Origin: Firm-04 sp045596625
GTDB taxonomy: Bacteria; Bacillota; Clostridia; Oscillospirales; Ruminococcaceae
Assembly: GCA_045596625.1 (NCBI GenBank)
Contig: JAZOCU010000002.1
Location: forward strand, 1 to 29,899
Length of the DNA: 29,899 nt
Reading direction: 5' to 3'
The notes beneath the pieces were generated by a model. It saw only the letters and a list, made by a program, of their open reading frames with translations. It was not told the origin of the DNA and searched no databases. Position numbers and translations under genes: made by a program. Numbering within the stretch: the first letter of the stretch is position 1; each line of letters begins with the position of its first letter. Positions 1 through 7,003 of this stretch are shown in pieces.

Positions 1-1
1 A

Positions 2-418
2 GTAGTTGACTACACTACTGAGCGTCACATCATTGGTTGGACTTCCATGGGTATGAACATGGAGACCGATAACGGTGTTATGATGACCGTTTACTTCTCT
101 CTGCCTGAGGATGCACAGCCCGGCGATGTATATCCGATCACGCTGGATGTTGACCAGATCAGCGACAATCGTGCAAACGATTACGAGTTCACTGAGGTTG
201 ACGGTTTCATCGAGGTAATCGCACCTGAGACCACCACCACTACCACCACCACTACTACCGAAGAGACCACCACTACTACTGAAGAGACCACCACTACTAC
301 TGAGGAGACCACTACTTCTCCCGGTAACGACACCGGTGATGCAGGTGTTGCTCTGGCATTTGCAGGTCTGTTGACCGCTGCCGGCACTGCTGTAGTAGTT
401 CGCAAGAAGAGAAAGTAA
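2..418 (+). CDS. C-terminal part of a cohesin-bearing surface protein with sortase-like tail (5' end outside window)
   Basis: The frame is open from the window edge to a TAA at 416-418, giving 138 visible residues. The first ~77 resemble the last third of a cohesin: a strand with a conserved Phe, 'PEDAQPGDVYPITL', then 'EVDGFIEVIAP', the usual cohesin ending (Gly-Phe/Ser-Ile-x-Val). A stalk of about 30 residues follows, nearly all Thr with Glu pairs (about 229-318). The tail reads 'GNDTGDAG', then a hydrophobic segment of about 20 residues and RKKRK, which is the layout of a sortase cell-wall sorting signal but with NDTGD in place of LPXTG. In ruminococcal cellulosomes, cohesin proteins anchored this way (ScaE-like) bind enzymes or scaffoldins to the wall. 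Anchoring is inferred from layout, since the motif is non-canonical. The number of cohesins upstream cannot be seen. Confidence 0.8.
   Translation, partial: VVDYTTERHIIGWTSMGMNMETDNGVMMTVYFSLPEDAQPGDVYPITLDVDQISDNRANDYEFTEVDGFIEVIAPETTTTTTTTTTEETTTTTEETTTTTEETTTSPGNDTGDAGVALAFAGLLTAAGTAVVVRKKRK
229..318 (+). repeat. Thr/Glu codon repeat encoding the stalk
   Basis: A low-complexity stretch of ACC/ACT codons is interrupted by GAAGAGACC or GAGGAGACC units, coding for (T)n-E-E repeats. It is a linker between the cohesin and the wall anchor. Similar Thr-rich linkers occur in three other proteins of this window. Confidence 0.85.
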
Positions 419-455
419 TTTCTCATTTTCGATCCTTTCTTAATAATAATTTTGA

Positions 456-488
456 AGCCTGAGAGAACACATTCTCTCAGGCTTTTTC
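456..488 (+). terminator. Rho-independent terminator of the cohesin gene
   Basis: Perfect 12-bp stem (456-467 with 472-483), loop CACA, followed by TTTTT. It lies 38 nt after the stop codon. Confidence 0.9.
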
Positions 489-507
489 TATATCGACAAG
501 AATTTAC

Positions 508-536
508 TTGCCATTTACAGGGGTTTGTGGTATAAT
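508..536 (+). promoter_or_regulatory. Sigma-A-type promoter of the aroC-like gene
   Basis: TTGCCA at 508-513, 17-bp spacer, TATAAT at 531-536. A TGG just before the -10 gives an extended -10. It lies about 40 nt before the likely start codon. Confidence 0.8.
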
Positions 537-578
537 AGAAAAGAAATCACGCTGATATGGCGGAATATGGAGGAAAGT

Positions 579-1685
579 ATGGCTTCGATCTGGAATCATC
601 GTATATCTATTTCCTTGTTTGGTGAAGCAGAAGGTCCGGCAATTGGCGTTGTATTGGATAACCTGCCGCCCGGTGAATATGTTGCAATCGAGGATCTGTC
701 TCGTTTTATGATGCGTCGGAATCGTCCGATTCCTGCGGAAGGAGATGGTATTCCGATGCCGCAAACCACTGATATACCGCAGATTTTATCCGGATTGGTG
801 CAAAACCGCACGACAGGTTCACCATTATGTGCATTTCTAAATAATCCCAAAACGATCGAACAGTTGGATTATCGGAATATGTCGCACATTGCCCGACCCG
901 GTCATGCGGATTATACCGGTGCGATGCGTTATCGCGGATTTGCAGATGTTCGAAGCGGCGGTCATCTGTCAGAGAGAATGACCATTCCCCTTTGCTTTGC
1001 CGGTGCTGTATGTCAGCAGATGCTGGAACGCAGAGGTATTTATGTAGGAGCACATATTGCTTCAATCCACAAAATTCAGGACAAGCCTCTTTCGCCAACA
1101 AAAGTTACGCGGGAAGAATTGCTGGCAATTCGGCATAAAGCGTTTGCTGTGCAGGATGACAGCAAGGGCAGACGAATGCTCAATGATATCCGGCGTGCAG
1201 CAGATGGCGGCGAATCCTTGGGCGGTTCTATTGCCTGTTATGCGGTCGGTGTGCCGGCAGGTGTGGGATCTCCGATTTTTGACGGCATTGAAAATACCAT
1301 CGCCCAGCTGACATTTGGAATCCCAGGAGTGCGCGGCATCGAATTCGGTGCGGGATTTGCCTCTGCAGCAATGACAGGCAGCCAGCATAATGATCCGTTT
1401 TATGTCGATGAACTTGGTCATGTCTTGACAAGAAGCAACCATCATGGCGGTGTGTTGGGCGGCATTTCATCAGGAATGCCTATTGCATTTCGTGTAGCGA
1501 TCAAGCCTGCGGCATCGATTGCGAAACCGCAGGAGACAGTGGACTATTCAGCGATGTCCAATGAAGTGATTCCATCTGCGGCAAATCCCAAGCCTTGTCT
1601 CGTTCCGGAGGCTGTGGCTGCTGTGGAAGCTGCTGCTTGTATTGCATTGGTCTCTCACTTGCTGGATTATCCTAATTTTGTCTGA
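579..1685 (+). CDS. Divergent chorismate synthase homologue (AroC family), canonical active-site residues replaced
   Basis: 368 aa, normal length for AroC, the FMN-dependent last step of the shikimate pathway (EPSP to chorismate). Family hallmarks are present: 'AIGVVLDNLPPGE', 'ILSGL' followed by 'TTGSPL', 'RPGHADYTGAMRY', 'SGGHLSERMTIPL' and a C-terminal 'VPEAVAAVEAA'. The GTG/ATG-rich 5' end offers ATGs at 525, 567 and 579. I chose 579 because GGAGG at 569-573 precedes it and because family proteins begin a few residues before the 'ISLFGE' motif. The oddity is that GESHG reads GEAEG here (invariant His to Glu18), and the late RHDPC motif reads NPKPC (catalytic Asp to Lys338), with the following Arg also replaced by Glu. 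The arginine-rich 'RRRPG' segment that contacts phosphates is also poorly kept. The fold assignment is secure; chorismate synthase activity is doubtful. It forms a probable operon with the DUF4364 gene 20 nt downstream. I leave the symbol empty because the activity is uncertain. Confidence 0.85.
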   Translation: MASIWNHRISISLFGEAEGPAIGVVLDNLPPGEYVAIEDLSRFMMRRNRPIPAEGDGIPMPQTTDIPQILSGLVQNRTTGSPLCAFLNNPKTIEQLDYRNMSHIARPGHADYTGAMRYRGFADVRSGGHLSERMTIPLCFAGAVCQQMLERRGIYVGAHIASIHKIQDKPLSPTKVTREELLAIRHKAFAVQDDSKGRRMLNDIRRAADGGESLGGSIACYAVGVPAGVGSPIFDGIENTIAQLTFGIPGVRGIEFGAGFASAAMTGSQHNDPFYVDELGHVLTRSNHHGGVLGGISSGMPIAFRVAIKPAASIAKPQETVDYSAMSNEVIPSAANPKPCLVPEAVAAVEAAACIALVSHLLDYPNFV

Positions 1686-1705
1686 GTATCATAGGAGGTG
1701 TTTTT

Positions 1706-2389
1706 GTGGAGGAGCAAGTACTGTTTCCAATTCCGGATCCTGAGTTGATTCCGCTGCCGGGGCAGTTATCATTTTTTCCGGAATCAAAAGCACCGGTCCC
1801 AACAGTATCCAAACCCAGACATTATCCCGAATTGAATCCGATGCGTCTCAATGATCCGCATATGGTGCGGATCCTGCTGTGTATTGTATTGCATCGGCTT
1901 GGCAATAGTGTGCAGGAAAACTGGTTGTATGATATTGTTGTGAGCAGCGGATATGTTACGTATTTTCTTTATACAGATGCCATTGGCTTTTTGCTTGAAA
2001 ACCAATCTCTGGAGCTTAGGCAGACAGAAGATGGTGCGATATATCGGCTGACAGAAATCGGAATTGCTTGTGCAAAGACAATGCGCCAATATATTGCAAA
2101 GCCCATGCGGGATCGCGTTGTACTGGCTGCGCTGCGCTATACTGCACGTCAGCGTGCTTTGCGGGATCTGACTATCGCGTATGAAGCTGTTCCGGGTGGC
2201 TGCATTCTTTGTGTGCAATGTCGGGATCGCAGTGAAGAAATGTTTGCACTGCGAATCCGTACGCCGGACCGAAGCGCTGCTGAGGAGCTTTCTGAGCGAA
2301 TTCTGCGAAATCCCGCTGCATTTTTTGGCAAGATTCTGGATTCGGCTTTGAACAATGAGGAAGAACAGTATAATTTACAGGACAACTGA
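1706..2389 (+). CDS. DUF4364 family protein (winged-helix-like)
   Basis: 227 aa, starting at GTG 1706 with a strong AGGAGGTG eight bases upstream (1693-1700). After a Pro-rich N-terminus of about 50 residues it resembles the Firmicutes DUF4364 family: 'MVRILLCIVLHRL' helix, 'YVTYFLYTDAIGFLLENQSL' and 'YRLTEIGI', a pattern expected of a winged-helix DNA-binding-type fold, then a C-terminal alpha/beta part. No biochemical role is established for this family to my knowledge. It lies 20 nt after the aroC-like gene, so the two are probably co-transcribed. No terminator is visible before the yajC promoter. Confidence 0.7.
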   Translation: MEEQVLFPIPDPELIPLPGQLSFFPESKAPVPTVSKPRHYPELNPMRLNDPHMVRILLCIVLHRLGNSVQENWLYDIVVSSGYVTYFLYTDAIGFLLENQSLELRQTEDGAIYRLTEIGIACAKTMRQYIAKPMRDRVVLAALRYTARQRALRDLTIAYEAVPGGCILCVQCRDRSEEMFALRIRTPDRSAAEELSERILRNPAAFFGKILDSALNNEEEQYNLQDN

Positions 2390-2431
2390 TATGCCAAATG
2401 TACCGACAACGCAAAAATATAAGAAATATGC

Positions 2432-2460
2432 TTGCAAAATCAAATTCTGCGTGGTATAAT
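2432..2460 (+). promoter_or_regulatory. Promoter of yajC
   Basis: TTGCAA at 2432-2437, 17-bp spacer, TATAAT at 2455-2460, with TGG just before the -10 as in the aroC promoter. The start codon is 45 nt downstream. Confidence 0.75.
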
Positions 2461-2504
2461 AATATGGATCAATTTCCCGTATGTGGTAGAGAAAGGTTTG
2501 TGTT

Positions 2505-3008
2505 ATGATGAATCATGTTACTCGTAAGTGTACAAAACTGCTGATCGGTGCATTGAGCGTGGCATCCACTGCTGCGATGCTGACTATGACTGCATTTGCA
2601 GATGGCAGTACGGCAGATTCCGGCAGCAATTCTGCAACCGGTAATGTATGGGGCGATTTGCTTGTCAGTGTGCTTCCGCTTGCTATTGCGATTTTGTTGA
2701 TGTATCTGATCTTGTTCCGTCCCCAGAAAAAGCGTGAACAGGAAGCGCAGAAGATGCGTGAGAATGTGCGTATCGGAGATGAGATCTGCACTGCGGGCGG
2801 TCTGATCGGCATCGTCATTCGTGTCGCTGAAGATACTGTTGTGATGGAAACCGGCGGCGAGCGCAGTAAGATTCGTGTGAAAAAATGGGCGATCCACGAG
2901 AATATCACACAGCTTGAGGAACAGCAGGCTGCCGAAAAAGAGCGCAAGGCTGCTCGTCAGAAGGGTATTGTACCTGCCGCAGAAAAGAAAAACGACGATA
3001 AAAAGTGA
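2505..3008 (+). CDS. yajC: Preprotein translocase accessory subunit YajC
   Basis: 167 aa. YajC is the small membrane partner of SecDF in the Sec translocon. The family pattern is clear: one membrane span (about residues 53-70) ending in 'LILFRPQKKREQE', then 'MRENVRIGDEICTAGGLIGIVIRVAEDTVVME', the conserved soluble beta domain. The C-terminus is a charged Lys/Glu/Ala tail. It is longer than a typical YajC because of an N-terminal extension that looks like a second hydrophobic, signal-like segment (residues 10-32, ending 'TAFADG'). Start 2505 follows GAAAGG at 2491-2496; the next codon is also ATG, so 2508 is possible. No secD or secF lies next to it here. Confidence 0.92.
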   Translation: MMNHVTRKCTKLLIGALSVASTAAMLTMTAFADGSTADSGSNSATGNVWGDLLVSVLPLAIAILLMYLILFRPQKKREQEAQKMRENVRIGDEICTAGGLIGIVIRVAEDTVVMETGGERSKIRVKKWAIHENITQLEEQQAAEKERKAARQKGIVPAAEKKNDDKK

Positions 3009-3047
3009 TCTGCATTGCGGATTGCTTTTGGAAATCCCATAAATAAC

Positions 3048-3086
3048 AAAAGGCTGCTTTTGATTTTCATCAGAAGCAGCTTTTTA
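3048..3086. terminator. Bidirectional terminator between yajC and ldh
   Basis: Stem formed by AAAAGGCTGCTTTTGAT and ATCAGAAGCAGCTTTTT around TTTC, with one G-T pair. A-tract on the left and T-tract on the right fit the two convergent genes. Confidence 0.85.
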
Positions 3087-3106
3087 ATTGGAAAAAGGAT
3101 CATGGA

Positions 3107-4075
3107 TCATGACGTTGCGCCGTTTTGATCGGAAAGCGATTGGAGTACTTCTTTGAGCTGAGAGACACTATGAAGCAGCTGTTTCTGCTCATAATGGTTC
3201 AGTGGGATATCCAGCACACGTTCAATACCCTCGCTGCCGATGATCGCCGGAACGCCAACGCAAACATCGTCCATGCCATAATGTCCGCGCACATAGCAGG
3301 AGACAGGCAGCACAGAATGCTCATCCCGTATGATGGCTCTTGCAATGCGAAGTACCGCCATCGCAATACCGTAATAGGTAGCACCCTTTCGTTTGATGAC
3401 CTCATAGGCGCTGTCCCGAACTTCTTCATAGAGCTGATGCAGTGTGTCATGAGATTCGGATTGACCGGCAAGTGTACAGAAATCATCCAGATCTACGCCG
3501 GAAATATTGGCGCTGCTCCAGACAGCAAGCTCGGAATCGCCGTGCTCTCCGATGATAAAGGCGTGTACACTGCGGCTGTCAATGCCAAGATATTTTCCGA
3601 CCAATTGCTTTAATCGGGCAGTGTCCAATACAGTGCCGGTACCGATCACCCGATTTTCGGGAAATCCGGATTCCTGCAATGTGATATAGGTGAGGATATC
3701 TACGGGATTGGACACCACAAGAAGTATGGCATTGCGATTATAAAATGTGATCTGTGGGATCATATTACGGAAGATTGCCGCATTGCGATGCACCAGATCC
3801 AAACGTGTTTCGTTGGGTTTTTGATTTGCACCGGCAGTGAGAATGATCAGACCACAGTCTGCGATCTGAGAATAATCGCCGGCATATACAGATACAGGCG
3901 CTGCAAAAGGTACGCCATGCATCAGATCCATTGCTTCGCCTTCCGCTTTTTCCTGATTGATATCAATGAGCACCAGCTCAGAAAATAAGCCGCTTTGTAC
4001 CAGCGCAAAGGCAATGGATGCGCCAACCTGACCGCATCCGATGATGGCGCATTTTTGAAAATCGATCGTATCCAT
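3107..4075 (-). CDS. ldh: L-lactate dehydrogenase
   Basis: 322 aa, NAD-dependent, reducing pyruvate to L-lactate at the end of fermentation. Visible motifs are the Rossmann loop GCGQVG (13-18), Asp38 at the end of the second strand (NAD-type), the active-site loop 'ANQKPNETR' with Gln85, which marks lactate rather than malate dehydrogenase, 'DTARL' with Arg154, and the catalytic 'GEHGDSE' with His178. The start at 4075 is preferred over an in-frame ATG 16 codons upstream because GGGAGA precedes it and because family proteins begin about here. It is monocistronic, with its own terminator shared with yajC. I found no convincing promoter hexamers in the 430 nt upstream. Confidence 0.93.
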   Translation of the reverse strand: MDTIDFQKCAIIGCGQVGASIAFALVQSGLFSELVLIDINQEKAEGEAMDLMHGVPFAAPVSVYAGDYSQIADCGLIILTAGANQKPNETRLDLVHRNAAIFRNMIPQITFYNRNAILLVVSNPVDILTYITLQESGFPENRVIGTGTVLDTARLKQLVGKYLGIDSRSVHAFIIGEHGDSELAVWSSANISGVDLDDFCTLAGQSESHDTLHQLYEEVRDSAYEVIKRKGATYYGIAMAVLRIARAIIRDEHSVLPVSCYVRGHYGMDDVCVGVPAIIGSEGIERVLDIPLNHYEQKQLLHSVSQLKEVLQSLSDQNGATS

Positions 4076-4509
4076 TGGGACAGTCTCCCTTCGGTTGATA
4101 TTGCACAGATAGCTTGCCCTCATTTCAAGAAAACATACAAACAGTGCTTCGATTGTATGAATACAGCGCGGTATGCGATATTGCAGTTTGCATTACGCAG
4201 CTTTTCTGAAACTGCGAAAACCAAATGAGGATCGTGCCAATCTTAATCAAATTCTAAGGAATTGTGTGATTGTTTTTTAAGAAAATCTGTGGTACAATCA
4301 AAAGGAACTGCATAAAAATTTACAATTTGTTAAAATTCAGTGCAAGGTGGACGACATCAAGCAAATCCCGCTTTTTCTCTATAGAATTTCCACAGCTACA
4401 TCAATGGAGCTGCTTGAATTTCTGTGCAGGATTGCAGAGGGACCCTTTGAGGCTATGAAGAAATCCGAAACTATTGCGTGGCTTCGTGCTTTTTCGACTG
4501 TTGACATCG
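4076..4509. other. Intergenic region between divergent genes, with one promoter-like site and an unproven small frame
   Basis: 434 AT-rich bases between ldh (minus) and the zinc-ribbon gene (plus). A promoter-like pair, TTGTTT at 4270-4275, 17 bp, TACAAT at 4293-4298 with TGG before it, points right. A frame from GTG 4347 to 4538 would give 63 residues but has no ribosome binding site and runs into the next gene's promoter, so I do not call it a gene. The stretch could be a long leader or encode a small RNA; I see no clear hairpin terminator. Confidence 0.4.
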
Positions 4510-4539
4510 TTGACAAATCCTTTTTATATATGTTATAAT
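4510..4539 (+). promoter_or_regulatory. Promoter of the zinc-ribbon membrane protein gene
   Basis: TTGACA at 4510-4515, 18-bp spacer, TATAAT at 4534-4539. A second TTGACA at 4501-4506 would give a 27-bp spacer and is not usable with this -10. Confidence 0.8.
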
Positions 4540-4594
4540 AATAAAGATTCGGCTTGCCGATTCGGATGAAAACATGAGAAAAGAGGATAAAAAC

Positions 4595-5794
4595 ATGGCA
4601 AGAAGAACTGCTGCACAATGTCCTTGCGGTGCGGCTTATGACAGCAAGGGCGTATGTAGTGCCTGTGGAAAAAAAAGAGTGCGCTCCGGTGTCTATTGCG
4701 GCTGGCATAGCTTTTGGTGCGTGATCGGCACTTTGTTTCTGATCGGCTGCATTGCAACCAATCTGACAATTCGTTCCTATATCAAATCTGAAAAGATCTC
4801 CAAGGCTGTAAGCGAAACGAATATTGCTGCGGTATCGGTTGGCTCTAAGACCGTTGCCGAGATGATCCGAGAGGAATATGTCAGCGATGATGCAGTGCTC
4901 GTTGAAGATGTGGAAGCCGCAATCGAAAGCATGGGCATTGAGGATTTTGCTGCCGATAAGCTCAAGGCATATGGTCAGCTTTTGCGCGGTGAAAGCAATG
5001 TGGTGGTACATATTACTGCAGATGAGATCGTTGGCTTGTTGGAAAAAAGTCAAGGTGATGTGTATGACAAATGTATGCTGGTCATTGAGGAACGGGATAA
5101 AGCAGAGATCCGTGATACGCTGGAAGAACCGCTGCGTGTGGTCAATAAGCTGATGACAGTGCTGTATGGTTCCCCTGCAATGCGGGCTTTGGCTCGCTGG
5201 AGATTGAGCATTCCTCGTGTGATCGTGGATATTGTCCTGCTTCTTTTGCTGCTCTGGCGCTGGATAAAGGTGCGCCTGAATGCCGGAAAAAAACGGGATG
5301 GCGCATTCAAGGGAATGGGACTGACCATTCTGATTCCCTCTGCAGTGCTCTTTTTGAGCGCAGTGATCATGGTTCTTTCCGGTGCCTTTACGCCCGATGG
5401 CACAGAATCGCTCAGTGCACTGAAAAATGCGATCGCTTCTCCGTATTGGGGTCTTAGCGCTGTGGGCATGATCTGCGGTACTGCGCTGATGTTTATTGCT
5501 GCCATTCTGCGCAGATCGGAAGAGCAGAAAGTGGCTGCTCTGCTGGATAAGAATACTAAGCCGGTTCCGTCTACCCGAATGGAATCTGTGGAAGTCCCCA
5601 CGGTTGTGGAGAAGCCTGCACCGGCACGAAAAGCACCGGAAGAAACCGTGCCCTGTGTGTTTTGCTGTCGTCAGCTTTCGGTGAATGCACGTTTTTGTAT
5701 TTATTGTGGTAAGCCGCAGAGCGCTTCTGCACCTGAAACAAAGACAGAGCCGGAAACAGAAGCTGCTGAGAGCGTTGCTGCACCGCAGGAATGA
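4595..5794 (+). CDS. Membrane protein with zinc ribbons at both ends, function unknown
   Basis: 399 aa from ATG 4595, chosen because AAGAGG at 4581-4586 is 8 nt away; an in-frame ATG at 4574 has no such site. The N-terminus has a CPC-x9-CSACG zinc ribbon (Cys9, 11, 21, 24), then a first membrane span (about 39-60). An extracytoplasmic or soluble segment of about 135 residues rich in Asp/Glu follows, then three more spans (about 205-220, 238-258 and 280-305). The C-terminus has a second zinc ribbon (C-x2-CC ... C-x2-C, about 346-366) and a Pro/Glu/Ala-rich tail. With four spans, both ribbons are predicted on the same, cytoplasmic side. I do not recognise a family. It is followed at 72 nt by the D,D-carboxypeptidase gene with no terminator between, so shared transcription and a link to the cell envelope are possible. 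Confidence 0.75.
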   Translation: MARRTAAQCPCGAAYDSKGVCSACGKKRVRSGVYCGWHSFWCVIGTLFLIGCIATNLTIRSYIKSEKISKAVSETNIAAVSVGSKTVAEMIREEYVSDDAVLVEDVEAAIESMGIEDFAADKLKAYGQLLRGESNVVVHITADEIVGLLEKSQGDVYDKCMLVIEERDKAEIRDTLEEPLRVVNKLMTVLYGSPAMRALARWRLSIPRVIVDIVLLLLLLWRWIKVRLNAGKKRDGAFKGMGLTILIPSAVLFLSAVIMVLSGAFTPDGTESLSALKNAIASPYWGLSAVGMICGTALMFIAAILRRSEEQKVAALLDKNTKPVPSTRMESVEVPTVVEKPAPARKAPEETVPCVFCCRQLSVNARFCIYCGKPQSASAPETKTEPETEAAESVAAPQE

Positions 5795-5866
5795 TCTGAT
5801 AGCCTAAGCCTTATCATGAGGGATTCTTCGGGCACGAATGTTGTGTAAAGCAAGAGGAGTCTGCAT

Positions 5867-7003
5867 ATGAATCATACCAAAACAACAAAACGACGATTGA
5901 AGCTCGGACGTGTTCTGGCAGCAGCTGTTTGTGTTGTATTTTTGCTGCTTCTGGTGGTTGTGCTGCTTTGCTATTTTGGTGGTGTATTCCGCCGTGCAAG
6001 CAATGCAAATTCATCTGTGCCGGATGCCTTGCAGGCATTGCAGTCCGACCAAATGACCACAATTACCACAACAACCGAAGTGACAACGACTACGACCACG
6101 ACTTTGTATCCTCCTGTGGCACAGAACGATACCAAGACGATCGCATTGACCGATGAAGCTGTGATCCTGGCACAGAATGCGGTGCTGGTCGATCCCACAA
6201 CCCATACGCTGATCGCACAGCGTAAGGCAGATGAGCAAATTTATCCGGCATCCATGACCAAGATCATGTCTATGCTGACGGTGCTCCGGCTGTTGGGCGA
6301 GGAAAGCAAGCTCTATCATGCCTATATCATGGATGGCGATCTGATTGGCCCTTTGCGGGAACAATCAGCGGTTTGTGCCGGATTTCAAGGTGGAGAAGCC
6401 TGCCGGATCATTGATATGCTGTATGGAATGATGCTGCCATCGGGTGCCGATGCGGCAGTTGGTTTGGCAATCTATACTGCAGGCAGTGTGGAGGCATTTG
6501 TCACGGAAATGAATGCCTATGCTAAGGAAATGGGACTGACACAAACCCATTTTGTCAACTGCACCGGGCTTCACGATGACAGCCATGTCAGTACAGTCAA
6601 TGAGATTGCCTGCATTCTTAGCTATGCGCTGCAAAATCCGCTTTGCCGGCAAATTATGTCAACGGCAGAATATACCACTGCGGTGACGGCACAGCATCCC
6701 GATGGCCTGACAGTGCACAGCACGTTGTTTTCTCGTATGACGGGCAGCGAATTGGATGATATTGCTGTGTGCGGCGGAAAAACAGGCTTCACCAATCAAG
6801 CGGGACAGTGCCTTGCAACATGGGCACAGGCGAAAGACGGAAAAGAATATATTTGTGTTGTGGCAGGCTGTGACGGTGCTAAGCCGATGGAGGCTGTCTA
6901 TGATACACTGACAATTTATGATCAATATCGCAGCGGTGACGGAATCGGTGCTGTTCGTTTTATGACAGATTCCGATGTCATCGCAGACAGAGAGGCTGCA
7001 TGA
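5867..7003 (+). CDS. D-alanyl-D-alanine carboxypeptidase (peptidase S11, DacF/PBP5-like)
   Basis: 378 aa with a good AGAGGAG site. This family trims the terminal D-Ala of peptidoglycan stem peptides outside the membrane. Order: Lys/Arg-rich start, membrane anchor (about 17-40), Thr-rich linker (about 63-80), then the S11 catalytic domain with SMTK (Ser129 nucleophile, Lys132) and GGKTG (Lys305-Thr-Gly). The middle motif, normally SGN, reads SGA (192-194), so the usual Asn is Ala. I have a recollection that this variant occurs in some S11 proteins, so it need not mean inactivity. There is no C-terminal beta domain or amphipathic anchor helix; the protein is anchored from its N-terminus instead. 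Its stop overlaps the next start (ATGA, 7000-7003), so it is translationally coupled to ispH-rpsA. Confidence 0.88.
   Translation: MNHTKTTKRRLKLGRVLAAAVCVVFLLLLVVVLLCYFGGVFRRASNANSSVPDALQALQSDQMTTITTTTEVTTTTTTTLYPPVAQNDTKTIALTDEAVILAQNAVLVDPTTHTLIAQRKADEQIYPASMTKIMSMLTVLRLLGEESKLYHAYIMDGDLIGPLREQSAVCAGFQGGEACRIIDMLYGMMLPSGADAAVGLAIYTAGSVEAFVTEMNAYAKEMGLTQTHFVNCTGLHDDSHVSTVNEIACILSYALQNPLCRQIMSTAEYTTAVTAQHPDGLTVHSTLFSRMTGSELDDIAVCGGKTGFTNQAGQCLATWAQAKDGKEYICVVAGCDGAKPMEAVYDTLTIYDQYRSGDGIGAVRFMTDSDVIADREAA

Noticed and set aside
4347..4538. 63-codon frame starting at GTG between ldh and the zinc-ribbon gene
   Set aside because: No ribosome binding site, overlaps the downstream promoter hexamers, and no recognisable product.
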